Positions 1 to 8,824 of a DNA stretch of 64,000 nt are shown here, piece after piece. The position numbers and the translations under genes were made by a program. The stretch is taken from contig NZ_QTNQ01000001.1 in NCBI RefSeq assembly GCF_018424695.1, forward strand, positions 186,001 through 250,000. Direction: 5' to 3'. Positions within the stretch are counted from its first letter, which is position 1, and every line of letters begins with the position of its first letter. The stretch comes from Vannielia litorea (lineage in GTDB: Bacteria; Pseudomonadota; Alphaproteobacteria; Rhodobacterales; Rhodobacteraceae). The notes under the pieces were generated by a model, which was given only the letters and a program-made list of their open reading frames with translations, was not told the origin of the DNA and made no database searches.

Positions 1-121
1 CGGCATGAATGTCGTTCTTGGCGGCGTGATCGCGATGTTCATGATCCTTGAACCCAAGGGGCTGATGCACCGCTGGAACATCCTGAAATCATCATACCGT
101 ATCTGGCCGTTTCCTTACTGA
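1..121 (+). CDS. livM: LivM-type ABC permease, C-terminal end (partial)
   Basis: The reading frame is open from base 2 and ends at TGA 119-121. The last 39 residues contain a small hydrophobic stretch, then ILEPKGL, then a polar tail rich in Trp and Tyr. EPxGL after the last membrane helix is the usual end of branched-chain amino acid ABC permeases (LivM), and the complete LivM at 27372-28445 ends similarly (EPLGLGK, then a WPF tail). It is followed after 32 bases by a substrate-binding protein gene and then a LivF ATPase, so it is probably the permease of the same importer, whose remaining parts lie before the window. Identification rests on a short tail and context. Confidence 0.7.
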   Translation, partial: GMNVVLGGVIAMFMILEPKGLMHRWNILKSSYRIWPFPY

Positions 122-153
122 TCTGGGGCGGCATTCAACCTGGGAGGAAGAAC

Positions 154-1392
154 ATGACATACCAAACGAAACGGGGGCTTCGCGGCTTTCTGGCAGCGGG
201 CGCCATGGCCGTCGCGGCGACCATGCCTTTGAAAGCGAAGGCCGAAGAGATCTATAATCTGGCCCTGCTGTCGGACTTTTCCGGCCCCTATGCTGACATC
301 ATGCCCATTCTGGCCGGCGGACGCGAAGCCGTGTTCACCTGGTGGAATGAAACCCGAGGTCAGGACCTTGGCGTCACGCTGAACTACAAGAATTACGAAA
401 CCCGCTATGACGCGGCACAGGTGGCAAGTCTCTGGCCCGGGATCAAATCGGAACTGGACCCGATTGCGGTTGTCGGGCTCGGCGGGCCTGACGTGGCGGC
501 TCTTTCCGAACGCCTGCCGGAAGACAAAATTCCGATGTTCATGGCGACAGCGGCCTACGGTTTTGCCTGGCAGCCGGATGCCTGGATTTTCAACCCACGC
601 CCGACCTACTCGCACGAAAGCGCGGGCTTTCTGAACTGGATGCGTGAACAGCGCGGCGGAGACGAACCGTTCAAGGTTGCAATCCTCGCCTCCGAAGCCT
701 CGCCTGCCTATGTCGACATGGCAAAGGGCCTTGAACTCTATGCCGAAGAGCACCCCAAAGAGATCGACCTCGTAGAGGTCATTTATACCGAGGTGCAACC
801 CACCGATCTGACGGGGCAAATGCGCCGCGTTGTACGGGCCGGGGCCGAGGCGCTGATTATCCAAACGAACACCTCTATCGTGGTTGCCGCGAAACGTGGC
901 CTGCAGGCCAATGGGGCGAACATCCCGATCATGATGAGTTCGCATAACGGTCTTCCAGCCTCGGGGGCGGCACTTGGCGGCCTTGAGCAACTGGAGGGAG
1001 ACTTTGAAGCCTACGGCATGGCGATTGCGGCCGATGAGGACACTCCCGCGCGACAATTCTACGAGACATTGGTTACAGAGTACGGGCTCGAGGCACCTTG
1101 GAACGTCGTGACAGCAATGGGTGTGTCGCAGGGTCTTTATACCGTGACCGTGATCCAGCACGCGATCGAGGCGAACGGCGCCGAAGGACTGACCGGCGAG
1201 AAAGTACGCGAAGCCCTCTTTGCTCAAACGATCACGACCGAAGAAACCCACGGCTTTCTTCCCTCCCTCACGTTTACTCCCGAAGCGCCTTTTCCATTGG
1301 AAGGCCTCAAAGTGAATGTCGGGACCGTCAAAAACGGGAAAATCACCATCGAAGCGACCGGCGTCGATATTCCTGAAGTCAAGAAATGGTGA
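154..1392 (+). CDS. livK: ABC transporter periplasmic substrate-binding protein (LivK-like)
   Basis: A 412-residue protein with a clear Sec signal peptide: basic start (TKRGLR), hydrophobic core, and a likely cut after AKA at residues 28-30. The mature part begins with LALLSDFSGPYAD, the usual beginning of type I periplasmic binding proteins of the branched-chain amino acid (HAAT) class. The start ATG follows GGGAGGAAG. It sits between a livM end and livF, so it should deliver ligand to that importer. It is not closely similar to the two binding proteins at 23.9-26.5 kb, so the ligand may differ. The substrate cannot be read from the sequence; the context suggests a carboxylic acid rather than an amino acid. 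Confidence 0.88.
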   Translation: MTYQTKRGLRGFLAAGAMAVAATMPLKAKAEEIYNLALLSDFSGPYADIMPILAGGREAVFTWWNETRGQDLGVTLNYKNYETRYDAAQVASLWPGIKSELDPIAVVGLGGPDVAALSERLPEDKIPMFMATAAYGFAWQPDAWIFNPRPTYSHESAGFLNWMREQRGGDEPFKVAILASEASPAYVDMAKGLELYAEEHPKEIDLVEVIYTEVQPTDLTGQMRRVVRAGAEALIIQTNTSIVVAAKRGLQANGANIPIMMSSHNGLPASGAALGGLEQLEGDFEAYGMAIAADEDTPARQFYETLVTEYGLEAPWNVVTAMGVSQGLYTVTVIQHAIEANGAEGLTGEKVREALFAQTITTEETHGFLPSLTFTPEAPFPLEGLKVNVGTVKNGKITIEATGVDIPEVKKW

Positions 1393-1453
1393 ACCAAACT
1401 GGGCACCGCATCAGCGGTGCCCGTCCTTATCCTCAGCCCCGGGCAATACGACC

Positions 1454-2245
1454 ATGCTGGAACTCAACAACGTAGAAGTGACATATTCCGATGTCATCCT
1501 GGCGCTCAAAGGCGTGTCCATGACAGTGCAGGAAGGTCAATGTGTTGCGCTGCTGGGCGGCAATGGCGCGGGCAAGAGCACGACACTCAAGGCCATCTCG
1601 GGAACGCTCAAATCCGAGGATGGCAACGTCTCGGCGGGGTCCATCATTCTGGACGGCACCCCTGTTCAGAACATGGAAGCGTCGAAGGTTGTGAAGAACG
1701 GCCTGATCCACGTAATGGAGGGCCGGCGCGTGCTGCGTCATCTGACGTCTGAGCAAAACCTGATCGTGGGCGGGCATATGGTGCCCAACGCCGCCGAGCT
1801 GAAAACCCGGCTGGATCATGTTTATACCCTGATTCCGCGGCTTGCGGACCTGCGCAACCGCACCGCGGGCTTCATGTCCGGCGGCGAACAGCAACTGTTG
1901 CTGATCGGCCGGGCTATGATGGCCAAGCCCAAGATCATCGCGATCGACGAGCCGTCCCTGGGACTGGCGCCGATGATGATCCGGGATGTCTATGACGTTC
2001 TCAAGCAGCTCAAATCCGAAGGCACCACCTTTTTCCTGGTCGAACAGAACAGCGCAGCAGCGCTGTCCATCGCCGACTATGCCTATGTGATGGAAAACGG
2101 ACGGATCGTGATGGACGGCCCGGCAGACAAGCTCGCCGACAATGAGGACATCAAGGAATTCTACCTTGGCGTTACCGCGTCCGGCGAACGAAAGAGCTAT
2201 CGCGACATCAAACATTATCGCCGCCGCAAGAGATGGCTGGGATAG
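1454..2245 (+). CDS. livF: Branched-chain-type ABC transporter ATPase LivF
   Basis: A 263-residue cytoplasmic ATPase starting MLELNNVEV. Walker A is GGNGAGKST (about residues 35-43), the signature is SGGEQQ, Walker B runs into IDEPSLGLAP, and the H-loop region is replaced by FLVEQN as in LivF proteins. The open frame extends further upstream, but the ATG at 1454 gives a family-length protein. The C-terminus carries a basic extension, KHYRRRKRWL, which is nearly the same in the second LivF (26548-27360). It follows livK by 61 bases and precedes an SDR gene by 13 bases, so it is one operon. No strong Shine-Dalgarno was seen. Confidence 0.88.
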   Translation: MLELNNVEVTYSDVILALKGVSMTVQEGQCVALLGGNGAGKSTTLKAISGTLKSEDGNVSAGSIILDGTPVQNMEASKVVKNGLIHVMEGRRVLRHLTSEQNLIVGGHMVPNAAELKTRLDHVYTLIPRLADLRNRTAGFMSGGEQQLLLIGRAMMAKPKIIAIDEPSLGLAPMMIRDVYDVLKQLKSEGTTFFLVEQNSAAALSIADYAYVMENGRIVMDGPADKLADNEDIKEFYLGVTASGERKSYRDIKHYRRRKRWLG

Positions 2246-2258
2246 GAAGGGAACTGAA

Positions 2259-3047
2259 ATGAGTGAATTGCTTGCCATCAAGGAACGCACCGCTTTCGTG
2301 ACCGGGGCCGGTCAGGGCGTGGGCCGTCAGGTCGCGCTGTATCTGGCGGAACACGGCGCGGGTGCTGTTGTCGTCAACGATTTCCATGCCGACCGGGCAC
2401 AGAGCGTTGCCGCAGAAGTGGAAGCCGCCGGGGCAAAGGCGCTGCCGCTGGCCTTCGATGTCTCGGATTTCGATGCCGTCCGCGCGGCGTTTGCCGAGGC
2501 GCAGACCGCCTTTGGCGGCGTGGATATTCTGGTCAACAACGCAGGCAATGCCGGGCCGACATCGGGGCTGGACGATCTTGTTCCGTTCTGGGAATCCGAT
2601 CCCGCCGAATGGCGCCGCTGGATGGCCACCAATTTCGACGGGGTTCTGAACTGCACCCGACACGCCATGCCCCTGATGGTCAAGGGCGGCTATGGCCGCA
2701 TCGTAACCGTCATTTCCGATGCCGGTCGCGTCGGCGAACCGCATCTGGCGGTTTATTCCGGGGCCAAGGCCGGCGCGGCGGGCTTCATGCGGGCAATTGC
2801 CAAGGCCGGCGGCCGGTTCGGGATTACCGCGAATTGCGTCGCTCTGGGTGGCACAAGAACCCCGGCGGTTGCCGACCTGATCCCGGATGAAGCGACCGAG
2901 AAGCGGGCCTTGTCGCAATATGTGATCCGCCGTCTGGGCGAACCGGAAGATCCCGCCGGAATGATCCTGTTTCTCTGCTCTGATGCCGCCAGCTGGATCA
3001 CCGGCCAGACCTATCCGGTGAACGGGGGATATTCCTTTGCCTGCTGA
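2259..3047 (+). CDS. Short-chain dehydrogenase/reductase (SDR)
   Basis: A 262-residue classical SDR. The NAD(P) motif TGAGQGVG is at residues 15-22, NNAG at 93-96, the catalytic Ser near 153 and YSGAK at 166-170 (Tyr and Lys of YxxxK), so the active site is complete. The ATG is preceded by GGAAGGGAAC. An acidic residue (ND) after the second strand suggests NAD rather than NADP, which is an inference. It is the last gene of the livK-livF operon. In this setting it likely oxidises a 3-hydroxyacyl-CoA or a related alcohol; the exact substrate is unknown. Confidence 0.85.
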   Translation: MSELLAIKERTAFVTGAGQGVGRQVALYLAEHGAGAVVVNDFHADRAQSVAAEVEAAGAKALPLAFDVSDFDAVRAAFAEAQTAFGGVDILVNNAGNAGPTSGLDDLVPFWESDPAEWRRWMATNFDGVLNCTRHAMPLMVKGGYGRIVTVISDAGRVGEPHLAVYSGAKAGAAGFMRAIAKAGGRFGITANCVALGGTRTPAVADLIPDEATEKRALSQYVIRRLGEPEDPAGMILFLCSDAASWITGQTYPVNGGYSFAC

Positions 3048-3059
3048 CCGCAAATGTGG

Positions 3060-3084
3060 GTGGGCTCCGTCAAACGGAGCCCAC
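3060..3084. terminator. Perfect hairpin between convergent genes
   Basis: GTGGGCTCCGT, CAA, ACGGAGCCCAC: an 11-bp perfect stem with a 3-base loop between the SDR stop (3047) and the stop codon of the convergent CoA-transferase gene (3070-3072), which it overlaps. There is no clear T-run on either side, so its use as a bidirectional terminator is likely but not certain. Confidence 0.5.
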
Positions 3085-4173
3085 TGCAAGAACGCTGTCA
3101 GTGTCAGCGCCCAGCTCTGGCGGCAGGCCAGGCGTCGCACATTCGAAATCGTCGAATTTCAGAGGTTGGACGAGGAATGTCTCGGTCTTGCCGCCTTCAT
3201 GCGCAATCGTGCGCAGCAACTGCCGCGCACGAACATGCGGGTCGTCCAGCGTTTCGACCAGCGAATTGACCGGTCCCCATGGCACGCCCGCCTTGTCCAG
3301 AAGATTGCCCCATTCGGCGCGCGTCTTGCCCACCATGACCGCCGCGATCTCTTCGCGGAGCGCGTCTTTGCGGGCGACACGGTCGCGGCCTGTCAACGGC
3401 GCAAGATCCGCTCTGTCGATCACATCGCAGAACGGTTGCCAGAACCAGTCCTCATGCGCGATGGACAAGGTCATGAGCTTGCCGTCTTTACAGGTGAACA
3501 CGCCATAGCCCGGCTCGGCGATGAACTCGCCCAGCGGCGTGCCGTTGGCGGCCGGAACGAGGAAAGCGGTCAGCATGGAAACCACCGCATCCGACATCGA
3601 GACATCCACATAACGCCCCTGCCCCGTCCGCTGGCTCGACACCACCGCCGACAGGATTGCGATCGCCGCGAACAGCGCCGCGCCAACATCCGCCAGCGGG
3701 ATCGCGGGCACGGCACCGGGCTGCCCGGCATCGGCCTGTTCGGCCAGCAGGCCCCCAACGCCCTCATAGCTCAGGTCATGCCCCGCCCTGTCACGGTAAG
3801 GGCCGTCCTGCCCGTAGCCCGAAATCGACACATATACCAGCTGTGGGTTGACCCGGCGCATGTCTACGAACCCGGCACCAAGGGCTGCCAGTTTGCCGGG
3901 TCGGAACCCTTCGACGATAACATCCGAGTCCTTGGCCAGACCGCGAAACCGTGCCAACCCCTCGGCGGATTTCAGGTCAAGCGCCACGCTGCGCTTGCCG
4001 CGATTCAGAGCCCGAAACAGCGGCGGAAACTGCCGGGCCGGATCGCCGACGCCCGGTCGTTCGATCATGATCACCTCGGCCCCCATGTCCGACAACAGCA
4101 TGGTCGCATAGGGACCGGGGAATTGTTCGGCGAGGCTGAGGATTTTCAGGCCGGCCAGGGGTGCGTTGCTCAT
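3070..4173 (-). CDS. Family III CoA-transferase / acyl-CoA racemase (CaiB/BaiF), racemase-like
   Basis: A 367-residue CaiB/BaiF protein. The ATG at 4173 (MSNAPLAGLKIL) is chosen over an upstream in-frame codon because GGAG lies just before it and the family begins here. Visible features: GPYATMLLSDMGAEVIMIE near the start, then RGKRSVALDL, SGYGQDGP and a GHDLSYEG motif, with Asp in PLADVG. The His-Asp of GHD, the Asp of LADVG and a Glu in AHEDWFW match the positions used by alpha-methylacyl-CoA racemases, so racemase activity is at least as likely as CoA transfer. It is convergent with the SDR and divergent from the enoyl-CoA hydratase gene at 4287. Confidence 0.82.
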   Translation of the reverse strand: MSNAPLAGLKILSLAEQFPGPYATMLLSDMGAEVIMIERPGVGDPARQFPPLFRALNRGKRSVALDLKSAEGLARFRGLAKDSDVIVEGFRPGKLAALGAGFVDMRRVNPQLVYVSISGYGQDGPYRDRAGHDLSYEGVGGLLAEQADAGQPGAVPAIPLADVGAALFAAIAILSAVVSSQRTGQGRYVDVSMSDAVVSMLTAFLVPAANGTPLGEFIAEPGYGVFTCKDGKLMTLSIAHEDWFWQPFCDVIDRADLAPLTGRDRVARKDALREEIAAVMVGKTRAEWGNLLDKAGVPWGPVNSLVETLDDPHVRARQLLRTIAHEGGKTETFLVQPLKFDDFECATPGLPPELGADTDSVLAVGSV

Positions 4174-4286
4174 ATCGGGCTCCAATGTTCGGTTTATCCG
4201 CGTGCGGGTCCGCCTCATAGCAGCGCAAATTGCTGGAAATGACAAGTTGAAAATGGCATAATATCCATATCTTTCAGGAGCTTACC

Positions 4287-5075
4287 GTGATTGAAGCCAA
4301 GCAAACGCTATCCGTCGAACGGATAGCCCGAACCGAATGGATCACCTTCCAGCGGACCGACCAGTTAAACGCCATGTCCACGCAGATGCTGCGCGAGATG
4401 ACAGATGTGCTGGAAGCGGCGATGGCAGACGACGCGGTGCGCGCGATCGTCCTGACCGGTTCGGGCCGGGCGTTCTGCGCCGGCGCCGACCTGAAAGAGG
4501 TTGCCGGCGCCAAACATGCGCCCGGCGAACCGGATCTTCTCGACCTCGTCGATCACACGTTTGGACTGATGCGACATGGCCCCAAACCCATGATCGCCGC
4601 CGTGAACGGGCTGGCCATGGCGGGCGGTCTGGAAATGGTGATGGCCTGCGATCTGGTCTTTGCCGCCGAAAGCGCGCAGATGGGCGACGCACACTCCAAT
4701 TTCGGGGTCTTTCCCGGAGCAGGCGGTGCGGCGGTCCTGCCGCGCAGGATTGGCCTGAACCGCGCGAAATACCTGCTGTTCTCGGGCGAGAACGTTTCGG
4801 CGCGGGACATGATGGACTGGGGGCTGGTCAACAAGGTCGTCGCGGACGAAGACCTGCGCGACGCGGTGCAGACCTTTACCGACAGACTGGCAGACAAAAG
4901 CCCGGCGGTTTTGCGCCGTATGAAGGCGGTTGCCAACCGATCAATGGACGTGGACGGAACCGCCGCCCTGTCCGAAGAGATGCTGAACCTGCGCGCGCAC
5001 ATGCGGTCCTGGGACATGCACGAGGGCCTGTCGGCGTTCAACGAAAAGAGAAAACCGCAGTTTCGCGGATACTAG
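4287..5075 (+). CDS. Enoyl-CoA hydratase/isomerase family protein
   Basis: A 262-residue crotonase-fold protein starting at GTG 4287, 6 bases after AGGAG. The oxyanion-hole segments are FCAGADLKE and NGLAMAGGLEMVMACDL. The first crotonase Glu is present (GGLE), but the second is His by alignment (GDAHSNFGVFPGAGG); this variant occurs in known hydratase subgroups, so activity is not excluded. It is the first gene of a plus-strand operon with thiolase and acyl-CoA dehydrogenase genes and is divergent from the CaiB gene. The intergenic region is AT-rich (TAATAT near 4258) and may hold its promoter. Confidence 0.85.
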   Translation: MIEAKQTLSVERIARTEWITFQRTDQLNAMSTQMLREMTDVLEAAMADDAVRAIVLTGSGRAFCAGADLKEVAGAKHAPGEPDLLDLVDHTFGLMRHGPKPMIAAVNGLAMAGGLEMVMACDLVFAAESAQMGDAHSNFGVFPGAGGAAVLPRRIGLNRAKYLLFSGENVSARDMMDWGLVNKVVADEDLRDAVQTFTDRLADKSPAVLRRMKAVANRSMDVDGTAALSEEMLNLRAHMRSWDMHEGLSAFNEKRKPQFRGY

Positions 5076-5091
5076 ATCAGGAGGACAAACG

Positions 5092-6330
5092 ATGCAGGAC
5101 ATTTACGTCGTTGGCATCGGGATGACGCCGTTCGGAAAATTCCGGGACAAAACCATCAAGGCCATGACCGGCGAGGCCGTCGTCGCCGCCCTTTCAGACG
5201 CCGGAGTTACGGTTGATCGCATCGACGGCGCGTTCTTCTCGAACGCGGTGCAGGGTCACATGGAAGGCCAACACATGATACGGGGCGAGATCGCACTACG
5301 CGAGATGGGCCTTCAGGGCATTCCGGTGGTGAATGTCGAAAACGCCTGTGCCAGCGCCTCGACCGGGTTCAAACTGGCGGTGGATTTTCTCAAGGCGGGC
5401 AATGGCGATTGCTGCCTCGCCGTAGGCGCCGAAAAGATGTATTCCGACGACCGCGCGTTAATGTTTTCGGCCTTCGACAGCGGCTGGGACGTCAGCAACG
5501 GCGACGAGGTCGCGCAACGGCTGGCCGATCTGGGTGCCGGAGTCGAGGAACCCGAAGGATCTAAATCGCCCAAGCCCTACAGCGTGTTCATGGATGTCTA
5601 TGCAGGCTTCGCGCGGTTGCATATGAATACCTTTGGCACCACGCAGGAACAGTTCGCCGCCGTCGCCGCCAAGAACCATGCACATTCCGCGCATAACCCG
5701 CTGGCGCAGTACCGCGATGTAATGAGTGTCGATCAGGTTCTGGCCGCCCCGCCCATCACCTATCCGCTAACGCTGCCGATGTGCGCCCCGATTTCGGACG
5801 GTGCCGCGGCGGCGGTGCTTTGTACGGGCGAGGGCCTCAAACGGCTGGGGCTCGATCCCGCCCGCGCGATCAAGGTCAAGGCCGCGATCCTGCGCTCGGG
5901 CACCGATCGTCCGCCGGAAGATTACAAGAACCACCTGACCCGGCTGGCCGCGCTTCAGGCCTATAACCAAGCCGGGCTCGGCCCCGAGGATATGTCGGTG
6001 GCCGAAGTGCATGACGCCACCGCCGTCGGTGAAGTAATCCAGATCGAGAACCTCGGGTTTGTCGAATTCGGTGAGGGCGGCCCGGCCAGTTTGCGCGGCG
6101 ACACAAAGATCGGCGGACGCATTCCGGTGAACCCCTCGGGCGGATTGGAATCCAAGGGCCACCCGGTCGGGGCCACCGGTATCGGGCAGGTCTTTGAACT
6201 GGTCACGCAACTGCGCGGCGAAGCCGGCGCGCGTCAGGTCGAAGGGGCGCAGAACGCCATCGCCGAAAACGGTGGGGGCTTGCACGGGGTAGAAGAAGCT
6301 GCCGCCTGTGTCACCATTCTCGGCCGCTGA
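5092..6330 (+). CDS. SCP2-type thiolase
   Basis: A 412-residue thiolase-superfamily protein preceded by AGGAGG. The nucleophilic Cys is in ENACASASTG (about residue 85), EVHDAT and SKGHPVGATG supply the other conserved parts, and a second Cys lies in AACVTILGR at the end, typical of SCP2/acetyl-CoA acetyltransferase-like thiolases. Unlike the thiolase-like protein at 15182-16333, the active site is intact, so thiolytic release of acetyl- or propionyl-CoA from a 3-ketoacyl-CoA is the expected role. It is 16 bases after the hydratase gene and 16 bases before the ACAD gene. Confidence 0.87.
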   Translation: MQDIYVVGIGMTPFGKFRDKTIKAMTGEAVVAALSDAGVTVDRIDGAFFSNAVQGHMEGQHMIRGEIALREMGLQGIPVVNVENACASASTGFKLAVDFLKAGNGDCCLAVGAEKMYSDDRALMFSAFDSGWDVSNGDEVAQRLADLGAGVEEPEGSKSPKPYSVFMDVYAGFARLHMNTFGTTQEQFAAVAAKNHAHSAHNPLAQYRDVMSVDQVLAAPPITYPLTLPMCAPISDGAAAAVLCTGEGLKRLGLDPARAIKVKAAILRSGTDRPPEDYKNHLTRLAALQAYNQAGLGPEDMSVAEVHDATAVGEVIQIENLGFVEFGEGGPASLRGDTKIGGRIPVNPSGGLESKGHPVGATGIGQVFELVTQLRGEAGARQVEGAQNAIAENGGGLHGVEEAAACVTILGR

Positions 6331-6346
6331 AACAGGGAATAGAATT

Positions 6347-7513
6347 ATGGAAAACGTGATCGCCGCCGCTCAGGCAATCTATACAGACGAGCAACGCATG
6401 TTGCTGGAGAACTTCCGCAAGATGGCCGAGGCAGAGTTCGCTCCGCTGGCGGAGAAATACGAAGAGCTGGGCCACCCGCCCGACGCGGACACGTTGAAAT
6501 CATTGTTCGCCAAGGTCGAGGAATTTGGGCTGATCAGCGGCTTGATCCCCGAGAAAGACGGCGGTGCCGGAATCGACCGCATGACCTATGGCATCCTTTA
6601 CGAGGAACTGGCCCGGATATGGGCAGATCTGGCAATTGCGGTCCTGATCCAAGGCCACGCCGTGTTTGCGGTCAACCTTCTGGGAAATCCGGCGCAGAAA
6701 GAGGCCTATCTGAAGCCGCTCCTGCGCAGCGAACGGATCTGTGCCACCTGTATTTCCGAACCAGAGGTCGGCTCGAACGTGCGCGAGGTCAAAACCCGCG
6801 CAGACCGCGAGGGCGACAAGATTTTCGTCACCGGCCAGAAGCTCTGGATTTCCAATGGGGCCCAGTCGGATTTCGCCATCGTTGTCTGCAATCTGGACGA
6901 CGGTATTTCCATGGTCATCGTCGACCGTGACACCGGCGGATACGAAAGCCGCGAATTGCGCAAGCTGGGGCTTGTTGGTGCATCGACCTGCGAATTGTTT
7001 TTCGACCGGGCCGAAACCACTGCCGAACATGTTCTCGGTAGTGCAGGCGGGGGCCTGTTCCAGACTTTGAAGCTGTTTGAAAGCGCCCGCGTGTTTGTCG
7101 GCCTGACCAGCATTGGCATTGCCCAGGCAGCACTGGAATGTGCCGTCAAATATGCGCAGGAACGCGAACAGCACGGCAAGCCCATCGGCGGGCACCAGTT
7201 GATCCAGGGCTACCTGGCCGACATGGCCACGCACCTGGATGCAGCGCGCCTGTTGTGTCAGCGCGGCCTGCAGCTTCTGGATCTGGGCGTGCGGTGCGAC
7301 ACACAGACCTCGATGGCGAAATGGTATGCGACGGAAATGGCTGTCGAGATTGCCGGCAAGGCCGTCCAGATTCACGGCGGCAACGGCATCACCAAGGAGT
7401 TTCCCGTCGAACGGCACTTCCGCAATGCCAAGATCATGCCGATCCCGGACGGGACCACCGAGATCCAGAAACTGGTCATCGGGCGTAACCTGACCGGGCT
7501 GAACGCGTTCTGA
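6347..7513 (+). CDS. Acyl-CoA dehydrogenase
   Basis: A 388-residue FAD acyl-CoA dehydrogenase; ATG 6347 (MENVIAAAQ) follows an AGGGAATAGAATT leader. Conserved parts: CISEPEVGSN (substrate/FAD loop), TGQKLWISNG, QIHGGNGITKEFP and the C-terminal loop DGTTEIQK. At the usual SCAD/MCAD base position the Glu of EGT is Asp here, and the alternative LCAD/IVD-type Glu is not seen, so the Asp is the candidate base. It ends the hydratase-thiolase-ACAD operon and needs the ETF encoded at 20.5-22.2 kb or a paralogue as electron acceptor. Confidence 0.88.
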   Translation: MENVIAAAQAIYTDEQRMLLENFRKMAEAEFAPLAEKYEELGHPPDADTLKSLFAKVEEFGLISGLIPEKDGGAGIDRMTYGILYEELARIWADLAIAVLIQGHAVFAVNLLGNPAQKEAYLKPLLRSERICATCISEPEVGSNVREVKTRADREGDKIFVTGQKLWISNGAQSDFAIVVCNLDDGISMVIVDRDTGGYESRELRKLGLVGASTCELFFDRAETTAEHVLGSAGGGLFQTLKLFESARVFVGLTSIGIAQAALECAVKYAQEREQHGKPIGGHQLIQGYLADMATHLDAARLLCQRGLQLLDLGVRCDTQTSMAKWYATEMAVEIAGKAVQIHGGNGITKEFPVERHFRNAKIMPIPDGTTEIQKLVIGRNLTGLNAF

Positions 7514-7600
7514 CGGTTGAACTGAGCTGAAATGAAATGGGAGCGGCCGGGAAATCCCGATCGCCCAGCATATGCGAGCATCATCCGGTTATGGCCAGGC

Positions 7601-8797
7601 TCAGCCGTCCTTATCGTTGACGATCAACTCGGCATTTTCCGGCAACTCCGCGACCACGCCCACCGCGTCGGCGCGGATTCTGGCCTGCAGTTTGAAGGCC
7701 TCGGCGGCGGCCTCTTCGGCAGCGGCCGTGTCGGCACCCTCATCCAGCACCAGCGAAAGCCGGATCATGTCGCGGTCGTTCTCGCGCGTCACAACGGCCT
7801 GTGCAGACTTGGCGCCGGGTGTCGCGATCACGACTTCCTCGATCACGCGGGGATAAACGAAGATCTCGCGCACCTTCACTGCCGCGCCCACCCGGCCCTG
7901 CAGGGCGGACAGGCGACTTACGCTTCCATCCGCGTTGCTTTCCAGCGCAAAGGCGCTGTCGCCGGTGCCGAACCGGATCATCGGCCAACCTGCATCGCGC
8001 GCGGTCACGACGACCTCGCCCGGCTCGCCCTGCGGCAGTTGTTCGCCGCTGACCGGATCGCAGATCTGCACCACGCGGTCGGGATGAACCACATAGCCTT
8101 CGCCGCCATCCTCATAGGCGACAAGGCCCAGATCCGCAGTGGCATAGGCAGCCCAGGTGGAGACGCCATAGTCGGCCTTGATTCGGCGGCGTTTGGCCAT
8201 CCAGTCACCCATCTCGCCACCAAGAAACGCGCTTTTCACCTTCCACGCGTCGCGGCCATAGGCTTCGATCACCTTATCCGCCAGCGTCAGGAAAAACGCG
8301 GTCGAGGCGCAGATCGAGGTCACGCCGGTTTCGACGATGATCTGTGCCTGAAGCTCGGTATTGCCGACCCCGCCGGGGATCACCGTGGCGCCCGCGGCCT
8401 GCGCCGCTTCATCGAACAGAAGCCCCGCAGGCACGAGGTGGTACATCCAGGTGTTCAGGATGACATCCCCCGGTCCCACGCCGGCCGCCTTGAACAGCAG
8501 GTCAAGACCGTGACCGCCACCGCCCGAAAGGGCCGGTTCGAAGATCGGGCCGGGCGACACGTAGATCCGCCCGACATCCTTCAGATCCGAGGCAAGGAAA
8601 CCGCCGAAAGGCGGGTTGTCGCGCTGGATCTTCAGAAGCTCTTCCTTCTTCATCACCGGAAGACGCGACAGGTCTGCCAGCGACGAAACAGCAGCCGGGT
8701 CGAATCCGGCAGCCGCAAACCGTGATTTCAGGCCCGCAGCCTTTTCAGCCGCGGCGGCATAGGCTTGCGCGATACCTTGATAGATGTTTTCGGACAT
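7601..8797 (-). CDS. Phenylacetate-CoA ligase-like AMP-forming ligase
   Basis: A 398-residue protein similar in layout to PaaK-type ligases: N-terminal domain with LPVMKKEEL, a central AMP-binding domain (LGGEMG, then AAYATADLGLVAYE) and a short C-terminal domain with PRVIEEV. Start 8797 is preferred to an ATG six bases upstream because AGGAGG then has a 7-base spacing. The usual Ser/Thr/Gly-rich phosphate loop is replaced by YVSPGPIFEP, so the nucleotide-binding loop is atypical. It is the last gene of the minus-strand operon with ACAD pair, hydratases and transglutaminase-like protein, and probably activates an aromatic or cyclic acid; the substrate is unknown. Confidence 0.75.
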   Translation of the reverse strand: MSENIYQGIAQAYAAAAEKAAGLKSRFAAAGFDPAAVSSLADLSRLPVMKKEELLKIQRDNPPFGGFLASDLKDVGRIYVSPGPIFEPALSGGGGHGLDLLFKAAGVGPGDVILNTWMYHLVPAGLLFDEAAQAAGATVIPGGVGNTELQAQIIVETGVTSICASTAFFLTLADKVIEAYGRDAWKVKSAFLGGEMGDWMAKRRRIKADYGVSTWAAYATADLGLVAYEDGGEGYVVHPDRVVQICDPVSGEQLPQGEPGEVVVTARDAGWPMIRFGTGDSAFALESNADGSVSRLSALQGRVGAAVKVREIFVYPRVIEEVVIATPGAKSAQAVVTRENDRDMIRLSLVLDEGADTAAAEEAAAEAFKLQARIRADAVGVVAELPENAELIVNDKDG

Positions 8798-8824
8798 GAC
8801 CATGCCTCCTTGACCGTTCGCCGC

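Noticed and set aside
115-1251. Long open frame on the minus strand opposite livK
   Set aside because: It mirrors a gene with signal peptide and family motifs; no family motif or ribosome site of its own. GC-rich DNA gives many such frames.
4287-5075. Missing second Glu as proof that the hydratase is inactive
   Set aside because: His at this position is common in recognised hydratase subgroups.
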